Source: Thiothrix nivea DSM 5205 (GTDB lineage Bacteria; Pseudomonadota; Gammaproteobacteria; Thiotrichales; Thiotrichaceae). Taken from it: DNA of 64,000 nucleotides. Shown here one piece after another: positions 54,180 to 61,656 of this stretch. The stretch covers positions 1,739,693-1,803,692 of the forward strand of contig NZ_JH651384.1 of NCBI RefSeq assembly GCF_000260135.1, in the 5' to 3' direction. Positions within the stretch are counted from its first letter, which is position 1. Every line of letters begins with the position of its first letter. The position numbers and the translations under genes were made by a program. The notes under the pieces are model-generated. The model was not told the origin of the DNA. It searched no databases and saw only the letters and a list, made by a program, of their open reading frames with translations.

Positions 54180-54217
54180 GGGGTAGTGGGTTAAACCTGT
54201 TACAAACCCACTACCCC
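54180..54217 (+). terminator. Strong hairpin ending the GTPase operon
   Basis: Perfect 13-bp stem GGGGTAGTGGGTT / AACCCACTACCCC with a 12-base loop, 2 bases after the HD-GYP stop. No T-run follows, so the mode of termination is unclear. Confidence 0.6.
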
Positions 54218-54342
54218 CTAGCACGCTCAGGGTTGCTTCTGATAAACGGCAGCATTAGCACTCTATGCAGTATGTTAATATTGATTAACGCAAGCTTAAT
54301 CACAACAAACACAAGCAACATAAATGAGGCGGGTTCTAATCA

Positions 54343-55488
54343 ATGCACGTCGTATCCACTTTCTACACCCAGCCCACCGGCTGGCATATTCCCTTGCCTG
54401 ACATGGACTCACCACAAACGCTGGTCATGGTCTTCGGCGACGCTGATTTCGCCCCCTACAAACATGCCCTGGCGCAATTACAGCGCAAGTACCCCAACTC
54501 GGTCATCGCAGGCTGCTCCACCCTCGCAGGTATTTTCAACGAACACCTGCTGGAAAACGCGCTAGTGGTAGGGATAGCCCGATTTGACAACACCCGTCTG
54601 TTGCTGGCCCATGCAGAGCTGAATTCCAAGGAAACCTCCTGGCAGGCGGGACTGCAACTGGCCAAGCAACTGGCCGCGCCAGACCTCAAGGGCATCATCA
54701 TCCTCACGGATGGCCTACACACCCAGGGAACCGACCTCATCCAGGGCATGGCTTCCTACATCAACCCGCATCAGGTCAACATCATCGGCGGGCTGGCCAG
54801 CGACCCCTTCAAGTTCCAGTCCACCTGGGTACTGACCAATGGCACGCCAGCCGAACACATGGTGTGTGGCATCGGCTTTTATGGCGAAAAACTCGTATTC
54901 ACCAGCAACACCCAGGATGGCTTCAAACCATTCGGTGGCGAACGCATGATTACCCGCGCCAATGACCGCATCCTGTATGAACTTGATGGCCACCCCGCCC
55001 TGCAACTCTACAAGGAATACCTCGGTGCACACGCAGCCAGCCTTCCCCAGTCTGCGCTGAATTTCCCACTGGCCATCTGGAATGAAAACAAACAGCATTA
55101 CGCTATCCGCGTACCAATAGCCGTTGACGAAGACACCCAGAGCCTGCATTTTGTCGCCGATATTCCTGACGGCCACAAAGCACAGCTCATGTACGGCAAT
55201 ATGGATAACCTGCTGGAAGGCGTGGAAACGGCAGCCCGCACCCTGGCCGACGCCCTGCCGGACGACAGGCCGGTACTGGCATTCACCATCAGCTGCACTG
55301 TCCACAAACTCATCATGGGCGACGATACCGTCCAGGAGCTGGAAACCGTCATGGATGAACTACCCACCGGCAGCCAGCAAATCGGCTGCTACACCTACGG
55401 CGAGCTGGCTCCGACCGAACAGGGCGGCGGATGCAGCCTGCACAATGCCACCATGACGCTGGCAGTGTTGTACGAACAGGATGCCTAA
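54343..55488 (+). CDS. FIST-domain sensor protein
   Basis: 381 residues with FIST_N (about 25-215; ANSV-type VIAGCSTLAGIFNEHLLENA and INPHQVNIIGGLASDPFKFQ) and FIST_C (about 230-375; DELPTGSQQIGCYTYGELAP). No output domain is attached, so it acts through partners. FIST proteins sense small molecules, and in several bacteria NosP-type members bind haem and nitric oxide. It has its own promoter region after the hairpin, 164 bases from the HD-GYP gene. Confidence 0.88.
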   Translation: MHVVSTFYTQPTGWHIPLPDMDSPQTLVMVFGDADFAPYKHALAQLQRKYPNSVIAGCSTLAGIFNEHLLENALVVGIARFDNTRLLLAHAELNSKETSWQAGLQLAKQLAAPDLKGIIILTDGLHTQGTDLIQGMASYINPHQVNIIGGLASDPFKFQSTWVLTNGTPAEHMVCGIGFYGEKLVFTSNTQDGFKPFGGERMITRANDRILYELDGHPALQLYKEYLGAHAASLPQSALNFPLAIWNENKQHYAIRVPIAVDEDTQSLHFVADIPDGHKAQLMYGNMDNLLEGVETAARTLADALPDDRPVLAFTISCTVHKLIMGDDTVQELETVMDELPTGSQQIGCYTYGELAPTEQGGGCSLHNATMTLAVLYEQDA

Positions 55489-55579
55489 GCAGCCACCTGT
55501 CCCAACTCACATGGAAATTGCATTTCCGCCAACCCTGAGACACACTTCCGGGCTGTTTATTGTCAGGAAGTGATGTCTC

Positions 55580-56020
55580 ATGCTCATGAAAATCGACGCC
55601 AATGCCTTCATGCCGATGGAAATGCCCGTCATGACCGAAACGCATGAAGAAGAGCGGCTCATGCTCAACGAAATCTATGAGCTGTTGGCGCAGGAGCCGC
55701 TGGATGCAGAGCTGATCGATACGAAGCTGGATGCATTGCTGCACCACACCGAAGTGCATTTCGAGCGCGAAAACCGCAACATGCTGATCATCGAATTTCG
55801 CCCGTACCCGGTACACAAGGACGAGCACGATATGGCGCTGTCTGCCATGAAAGCCGTTATCAATCAATGGAAACTCAACCGGAATCTGAAAGTGCTACGC
55901 GCCTATCTTGAAACCGAGTTGCCTGCCTGGTTGCAGCAGCACATCGCCACCATGGACATGATCACCGCCCGTTTCCTGAAAATGTATCAGGACAAGGGCG
56001 GTGAACTCGACTTTAGCTGA
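55580..56020 (+). CDS. Bacteriohemerythrin
   Basis: 146 residues. All seven di-iron ligands of hemerythrins fall at the expected spacing: His22, His60, Glu64, His79, His83, His121 and Asp126 (segments HFERE, HKDEH and HIATMD). It binds oxygen, or nitric oxide, in the cytoplasm. The start at 55580 has AGGAAG upstream; the ATG at 55586 is an alternative. It is followed without a gap by the DOMON-like gene. Confidence 0.9.
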   Translation: MLMKIDANAFMPMEMPVMTETHEEERLMLNEIYELLAQEPLDAELIDTKLDALLHHTEVHFERENRNMLIIEFRPYPVHKDEHDMALSAMKAVINQWKLNRNLKVLRAYLETELPAWLQQHIATMDMITARFLKMYQDKGGELDFS

Positions 56021-56644
56021 GTGGCCGTTTTGCTGACGCTACACCCGCACCCGGCAACGCCCTGTGCCGCCGTCCATTCGCTGCAAGTCACGGTGGAACG
56101 GACTGAAGAGGGCGGTTTGCGTCTGCAATACCGGCTTTCCGGCGACCTTACCCAAATCCGTATTCCGGAACCACAAACCCCGGTATTTGCCGATGGGCTG
56201 TGGGAACACACCTGCTTTGAAGCCTTCATTGGTGTGCGGGGGGAAAGCGGCTATCACGAATTCAACTTTTCGCCTTCCGGCCAGTGGGCTGCGTATACCT
56301 TTAGCGGGTATCGGGAGATAGAGGGAAGAAAATCCTCCCCCGGCCCCTCCTTTTTCAAAGGAGGGGAGCTTGATCGTGACTCCGTTGGTTGTTGCGGAGT
56401 TGAATCTGGCTTCCCCCTTTGCAAAAGGGGAATTGAGGGGGATTTGCTTCTGCAAGTGGTTATCGTTACAACCGACTTACCCCCCAACTCCGGCAACAAC
56501 CCTTTTGAACTGGGTCTGACCGCCGTCATCGAAACTACAAGCGGTGAAAAATCCTACTGGGCGTTGCAACATCCGGCTGCTCGTCCCGACTTTCACCTCC
56601 GGAGCGGATTTACTTGCCAGACAGCTTCTAACGGATGCTTCTGA
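56021..56644 (+). CDS. DOMON-like protein carrying an in-frame palindromic insert
   Basis: 207 residues, GTG start directly after the hemerythrin stop. LQYRLSGDLTQIRIPEPQTP, DGLWEHTCFEAFIG and YHEFNFSPSGQWAAYTFSGY are typical of the DOMON_DOMON-like group of unknown function. Residues about 104-141 come from a 116-bp palindromic repeat (56330-56445), which splits the conserved region but keeps the frame. The C-terminus resumes the family pattern SYWALQHPAARPDFHLRSGF. Function uncertain, and the insert may impair it. Confidence 0.75.
   Translation: MAVLLTLHPHPATPCAAVHSLQVTVERTEEGGLRLQYRLSGDLTQIRIPEPQTPVFADGLWEHTCFEAFIGVRGESGYHEFNFSPSGQWAAYTFSGYREIEGRKSSPGPSFFKGGELDRDSVGCCGVESGFPLCKRGIEGDLLLQVVIVTTDLPPNSGNNPFELGLTAVIETTSGEKSYWALQHPAARPDFHLRSGFTCQTASNGCF
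56330..56445. repeat. Palindromic repeat element inside the DOMON-like gene
   Basis: The ends AAATCCTCCCCC and AGGGGGATTT, and the inner stems CCCCTCCTTTTTCAAAGGAGGGG and TTCCCCCTTTGCAAAAGGGG, form a two-armed inverted structure around a 50-base centre. Translated in frame. Confidence 0.8.
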
Positions 56645-58231
56645 TCACCTTATATAGAATCTCAGCTTGGGACTGTAATCGCCGTCGCCGTAGGGGGTAT
56701 CATCGGCACGGACTTTCCACTGATAGCGATGTGCCGCCCAGGATTGGGATGGCAGACTGACCGTACAGAGATTACCGTCGCAAATGCTGTTCGCCGGATA
56801 CTTTTGCGAATGGACTGTGTAGTCATCGTCACGATCCCACACCGACACTTTATATTCTTGAGTTTGGTACGGTAGTGCTGCAAACGTCAAAGTAACCGCG
56901 TCACCCGCTGAATAATAAGTACCGTTCGGTGCAACTTGCGTTACAACATGGGCACCGGCGGTGATCGGCTGGTCGACAACGAATGGTTGCGCATCTGCCC
57001 AACGGCTATGCCCGACATCATCATGTGCCTTGACTGAGAAATAATGATAACCAGGCATTGCATCAATGTTGATTGAGCAAACACCATTACGGCAACTAGA
57101 GGGATTTGCTGACAAACTGAAGAACAAGACATCTTGGTCTTGCAGCCATTTGTAGACAAAGGCATCAGCCTCAGTATTGTTTTGGGCGAGACCGACTAAA
57201 ATTTCATAGTGGGTTGCACCATTTACCTCATTCCAGCTTAAGGCCACCGTACCGGATGGCACAGTACCTTGAGGCTGCAAATTTACCGGCGCTGGCAGGC
57301 GTGACACCACTTCGTCACGGAATGCTTTCACAGTGGGTGCGGTCAAATGCAAGGAAGCGACTGCATCGGCATCACAGGGAGGATTGTCCAGATTCCGGTT
57401 TTTGCAACTCACGTCCGTGCCTGCTGGTACTCCCATCGCAAAACCACCGTAGTGAATCCGGTTCGGATCTGAGAACAGTGGTAAACGGTAGCAACTGATC
57501 CCGGTAGCAACCACACAGTGCTCGTCATAAGCCATCAAAGTGCGCCAGGTGAAGTCAGGGCTTACATAACCGAACGAGTGCGAAGTCGGTAGTTCCCCAT
57601 ATTTATGGGAGGAGCGGAACCAGTCATGGTGTAGCCCCATTGCATGGCCGTTTTCGTGAGGCCACGCGCTTGAGTCGATCCCGTTCCAGTCGACCAAATA
57701 GAAAGGGGCAGATTCACTGAGCGCCGGATCGTTGGCAGACAAGACATTGGAGCTGCCACCCGTCCAGGTCGGCCAGTCATCCCCCTCAACGAGCAAGACC
57801 ACCATGTCAGCCCCATATTGATCACGAAGCGCCAGCACTTCATCCATTACGCCATCATCTTTGGCTGCCAGGTGGTCAAGCGTTTTTCGTTGTGCTGAAT
57901 CTCCATCATCGTCTGCGTTGCCCGGATCATCGGTGACAGTCGCTTCATCAAAATCAACCGGATGATCCATGAGATGCGCAATTCGGTAACGTACATCAGT
58001 GCCACTATTTTGATGGACATGGTTCATACTGACCATCGAGAAATTCAACGACTCCTCCAGGGTGCGGTTGACTCCCAGTCCCCGAAAATAAGCATCATGA
58101 TGGGCTAATGCCAGTGGTGTATAGGCCACCAGGATGTCAATGTCCTGAGTTTCCGCTTTCACCGCATGGCTCCAACCAATGCTGGCCAATACGGATAGGG
58201 ATAATAAGCTGATTTTAATTGCCTTTAGCAT
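56645..58231 (-). CDS. Exported metzincin-type metalloprotease (M12-like)
   Basis: 528 residues from the ATG at 58231. Signal peptide MLKAIKISLLSLSVLASIGW up to about residue 25. The zinc site HENGHAMGLHH (192-202) fits HExxHxxGxxH, and a Met-turn candidate TLMAYDEH lies about 35 residues later. The N-terminal strand pattern DIDILVAYTPLA and the NVLSANDP region agree with reprolysin-like M12B peptidases. A C-terminal beta domain begins near residue 325 (PVNLQPQGTVPSGTVALSWN), Fn3-like, followed by a second one. Secreted. Its stop lies directly next to the DOMON gene stop. Confidence 0.85.
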   Translation of the reverse strand: MLKAIKISLLSLSVLASIGWSHAVKAETQDIDILVAYTPLALAHHDAYFRGLGVNRTLEESLNFSMVSMNHVHQNSGTDVRYRIAHLMDHPVDFDEATVTDDPGNADDDGDSAQRKTLDHLAAKDDGVMDEVLALRDQYGADMVVLLVEGDDWPTWTGGSSNVLSANDPALSESAPFYLVDWNGIDSSAWPHENGHAMGLHHDWFRSSHKYGELPTSHSFGYVSPDFTWRTLMAYDEHCVVATGISCYRLPLFSDPNRIHYGGFAMGVPAGTDVSCKNRNLDNPPCDADAVASLHLTAPTVKAFRDEVVSRLPAPVNLQPQGTVPSGTVALSWNEVNGATHYEILVGLAQNNTEADAFVYKWLQDQDVLFFSLSANPSSCRNGVCSINIDAMPGYHYFSVKAHDDVGHSRWADAQPFVVDQPITAGAHVVTQVAPNGTYYSAGDAVTLTFAALPYQTQEYKVSVWDRDDDYTVHSQKYPANSICDGNLCTVSLPSQSWAAHRYQWKVRADDTPYGDGDYSPKLRFYIR

Positions 58232-58294
58232 TGAAAATAACCTCGCAAGAAATACACGATAAACCAATGTTTGGTATAAAAATTATACAAACCT

Positions 58295-60832
58295 TTACAA
58301 TGTTGTCGTAATTTTGAATGCTCCGGATACACCGCCAATTCTTAGGATGGTAGTAACCGTAGTATTGGCTTTGGATGATGAAGTACGCCGCAACTGCACG
58401 GTATCACCGTTGTTCACAGTTCCTGCCGCATTGGTGTAATTCCCGCCATTAATGCGGTACTCTCCCTTGGTGATACGAATGGCCGCAGGCGCGTTAATCC
58501 CGCTGACTGTGATGGTGTTTGATTCAAACACTGTTGATCTGGCCACATGTGTCAATGCACTGAAACTGAAGGCGTCTGGCTTGGCGTCCTTCTTCACCGT
58601 GATGCTTTTGAAGTTTCGCTTGATCCCGCCGATTGTCAGTCTGCTTACTACGGCTGTGCGGAAGTTGGCGGAAGATGTATGCCGCACCTGCACTGTGTCA
58701 CCGTTGTTGATGGTTCCGGTGGCAGAGGTGTACTCCCCGCCGTTGATACGGTATTCCCCTCCACTGATACTGATGGCAGAGGTCGAGTTGATACCACTGA
58801 TGGTTACAGGGTTAGAAGCGATAGCGGCTGATAAAGCCACTCCAACCTGGTTAGTGAAGCTAAACGCATCGGGGGTGGTATCGGCATTGCCAGCACCAGT
58901 AACGGCCTTGGACAACAAGCGCACATAGGCTGCCTGATAATTGATGGCCGGTTCAGTAATCTCGTAAGACTGCTGTCTGGCATTGTTCCATGACCAGTAA
59001 CGTTTCATTGCAGGTTGGCTTTTCAAGTTGTGGTCGCTGTCCTGCACACCGTCAATGTAGACTTTGGCCGTGCTCCAATACTGGTTTGGCCCGCCAACCA
59101 GGAAACCGGGGGCTGGTCCGTTGGATGTCTGGATATTGTCCCATTGCGTATTGTCGGCAAACCACATGTGGTACATCTCCGGTACGGAGTCTTCCGCTCC
59201 CGCTGCCCCCATGTTGGACAGGAAGACCATGGCGTGAGGGTTCACTCCATGCAGGTAGTGCAGGTAGCCGTCGGCTCCTGCTTTGGCGTTGGAGACATCC
59301 GCCTCCGGCACGGGAACGTTGTATTGCAGGACATTCCACAAACTGGTTCCGGCAATGGACTTGGATTGGTTGCTGCCCCACAGGTATTCATCCAGATAGG
59401 CGCGGTAAGGGTCTTTGCCTTCCTTGAAGCGCGCCAGTGGGGAGAATGGCGTCCAGGCATAACGCCATGACAGGGCATCCTTGTAGGCTGAACGGATTTT
59501 GCCTGACAGGGCGGCGTCAGCGCCAGGTTGGGCGGCGTAATACAGCAGAGCGTCCTGGGATTCCGCAGCCATGCCGTTGTGGGTCAGATCCCCCCGCGCC
59601 ATCAGGGTGGTATCGGTTTCCGCATGTTGCCGAATATAATCGGCAAAGCGTTGTTCGCCTGTCAGTACCCATAGGTGGATGGCCGCGTTGACCTGATTGG
59701 CGTGTTGTTCGAGTCCGCAATTGGTCTGGTCGAGACTACCATAAAGGCAATCTTCTGCTCCGGCAGTGACGAAACCGGCATTGTCATACAGGGAGGGAAC
59801 AGCCTGTGGGTGAGCTTCCAGCCAGTTCCAGGCTTTTCCGGCTGCTTCTTCCAGTATGGCGGAATAGGAGGAAAACTCCGGGAAAGCGCCAAAAACCTTG
59901 GCTGCATGGGCAAACGCGCCAGCACCGGAAATGGTGGCGGAGGCAGTGGCGGGCGCATAGCGGCGCGGAATCAGGTCGGTACTGGGTGGGCTGACATCAT
60001 CCCAGTCAATGGAGGTCACTTTATGCAGCAGGCTGCCATCCGTGTTCTGCATCCGCAACAGCCAGTCCAGTTCCCACTTCAATTCATCCAGTACGTCAGG
60101 TATGCCGTTGCCAGATTCCGGAATAGCATAATCATCCCCCCACGCCCTGCTGTTTTCCTGATAGGCATAGAGCAGGTCATGGATGGCTCCATCGGCATAA
60201 TTCACGTATTTGTTGAAATCGCCAGCGTCATACCAGCCGCCGGACAAATCACGGGATGTGGCGGGGTCCGATACTGCCGGGTTTGCCGGATTCATGGCGC
60301 GGGCATCGAAATCCTGTTCCGCATAACCATGACTTGCCGCATCGGCATAGCGGTCATCAGCGTAAGGCGGCAGTTTGTCCGCATTGACACGTTGGTAGAA
60401 GAAAGCCCGCATGGCGGCTTTCAGGACTGCATCATAAACATGCCCGCCAATGGTGAAGGGATACGAACGCCCAGTGGTTTCCGGATCGTAGATGTAATAA
60501 TCCCCCGTCGTTTGTAGCTGTGAAAAATCAAACCACCATGCCTTATCCCCCGATTTTGCATCGGTGGCTCCACCATTCCAGACAGTGGGGTTCCCGGTGT
60601 AGACAACCCCATTGTCCACTACTCGCCGTACCTCCAGTTGGGAACCCGGAGTATAGGCGCGGGTTGCGTTGAAGCCTTTTTGCGGATCCGCCAGTACTGC
60701 CACTTTACTGGAATCAGGTAAATAGCCGAACTGGTCAACCATGATCAAAGGTCGTTCAGCGGCTACTCCGGCGCTAGTCAGGCAGGACAGGCCACACAGC
60801 AGCACCGTCCACAGATATTTTCTGGCCAACAT
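58295..60832 (-). CDS. Secreted GH9 endoglucanase with two PDAFSF repeats
   Basis: 845 residues. Signal peptide (about 1-25), an N-terminal Ig-like CelD_N domain (RPLIMVDQFGYLPDSSKVAV), then the GH9 (alpha/alpha)6 domain with the catalytic Asp pair in GGWYDAGDFNKYVNYADG and the acid Glu in YEITEPAINYQAAYVR. After about residue 668 come two 88-residue repeats beginning PDAFSF, each with SGGEYRINGGEYT and NGDTVQ(V/L)R(H/R)TSS. These repeats also occur in the neighbouring GH5 protein and probably target or space the enzyme at the surface. An AcrR-like palindrome lies 52 bases upstream of the start. Confidence 0.92.
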   Translation of the reverse strand: MLARKYLWTVLLCGLSCLTSAGVAAERPLIMVDQFGYLPDSSKVAVLADPQKGFNATRAYTPGSQLEVRRVVDNGVVYTGNPTVWNGGATDAKSGDKAWWFDFSQLQTTGDYYIYDPETTGRSYPFTIGGHVYDAVLKAAMRAFFYQRVNADKLPPYADDRYADAASHGYAEQDFDARAMNPANPAVSDPATSRDLSGGWYDAGDFNKYVNYADGAIHDLLYAYQENSRAWGDDYAIPESGNGIPDVLDELKWELDWLLRMQNTDGSLLHKVTSIDWDDVSPPSTDLIPRRYAPATASATISGAGAFAHAAKVFGAFPEFSSYSAILEEAAGKAWNWLEAHPQAVPSLYDNAGFVTAGAEDCLYGSLDQTNCGLEQHANQVNAAIHLWVLTGEQRFADYIRQHAETDTTLMARGDLTHNGMAAESQDALLYYAAQPGADAALSGKIRSAYKDALSWRYAWTPFSPLARFKEGKDPYRAYLDEYLWGSNQSKSIAGTSLWNVLQYNVPVPEADVSNAKAGADGYLHYLHGVNPHAMVFLSNMGAAGAEDSVPEMYHMWFADNTQWDNIQTSNGPAPGFLVGGPNQYWSTAKVYIDGVQDSDHNLKSQPAMKRYWSWNNARQQSYEITEPAINYQAAYVRLLSKAVTGAGNADTTPDAFSFTNQVGVALSAAIASNPVTISGINSTSAISISGGEYRINGGEYTSATGTINNGDTVQVRHTSSANFRTAVVSRLTIGGIKRNFKSITVKKDAKPDAFSFSALTHVARSTVFESNTITVSGINAPAAIRITKGEYRINGGNYTNAAGTVNNGDTVQLRRTSSSKANTTVTTILRIGGVSGAFKITTTL

Positions 60833-60883
60833 ATCAAAACCTCCCTCGCTCGCGGTTGTTCAATTGTTGGCTAACATGTTATA

Positions 60884-60903
60884 TACATACGCAAATGTAT
60901 GTA
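60884..60903. promoter_or_regulatory. Candidate AcrR/TetR operator upstream of the GH9 gene
   Basis: TACATACGCAAATGTATGTA: 7-bp arms TACATAC / GTATGTA with a 6-base spacer. This is close to the E. coli AcrR operator, which has TACATAC/GTATGTA arms. It lies 52 bases before the GH9 start and 40 bases after the TetR gene. A half-site GTACATAC occurs near 61579, upstream of the regulator gene. Confidence 0.6.
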
Positions 60904-60942
60904 AGTGAATTATTTATAAAACTAATGATAAATATCAAACTA

Positions 60943-61548
60943 TCAGATAAAGATGCCGCGCAGCAGGATGTCTACCAAATCTTCCAATTGTTGTCCTGTG
61001 GAAAAGGAACGGAAGCTTATCCAGTGCCGGTGTAGGTTTTGCTGGTAAATCAGCACGGCTTCAGCGGCTGTGGCGGCTTCAAGTCCGGGGTAAAGTTCCC
61101 CCCGCTGTTGACTGCTTGTGAATAATTGAATCAGTTGCTGTTTTTGTCGTTGGCGTCTGGCTGCGAGGGTTTTCCGGACATTTTCAAGGTCAGAATGTCC
61201 ATCCGTTTCCAGCAGGATAAGCCGGGCAATGGCTTCATAACGGGAATCCTTGGCAAGGTGGCGAATGATTCCGACCAATACATACCGCAACTGCTCCTGT
61301 GCGGAGACACCCTGTACACGCAGTTGGGCGATCAATGCATCCAGTTCCTGCGAGGTGTCATGCACCAGTTCGCTGAATATCTGGGCTTTGCTGGCGAAAT
61401 GGTGGTATACGGCTCCACGGGTCATCCCTGCATTTTGTGCAATTTGCTGTAGGGTTGCCCTCTCATAGCCGACCCGGACAAACTCCTCAAGTGCGGTTTC
61501 TAAAAGTTTCTGACGAGTCAGGATAGCGTCTTCATTTGTGCGTCTCAT
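60943..61548 (-). CDS. AcrR/TetR-family repressor
   Basis: 201 residues from MRRTNEDAILTRQKLLETAL (ATG at 61548; the frame is open to 61584). The HTH ATLQQIAQNAGMTRGAVYHH then FASKAQIF is nearly the AcrR/TtgR pattern. The C-terminal ligand domain (about 85-200) is divergent. It reads toward the GH9 gene and the palindrome lies between them, so it may control GH9 expression, though AcrR-type regulators usually control efflux pumps and none is in view. Confidence 0.85.
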   Translation of the reverse strand: MRRTNEDAILTRQKLLETALEEFVRVGYERATLQQIAQNAGMTRGAVYHHFASKAQIFSELVHDTSQELDALIAQLRVQGVSAQEQLRYVLVGIIRHLAKDSRYEAIARLILLETDGHSDLENVRKTLAARRQRQKQQLIQLFTSSQQRGELYPGLEAATAAEAVLIYQQNLHRHWISFRSFSTGQQLEDLVDILLRGIFI

Positions 61549-61656
61549 GCCGCCAACATATTGCATCTGTTGGGGCGTGTACATACTTGGCCAAAGATAA
61601 ACAGAAAACAGGGGAAACCCGCAGGTTTCCCCAATGCTTATAGATAGCTAATTAGT

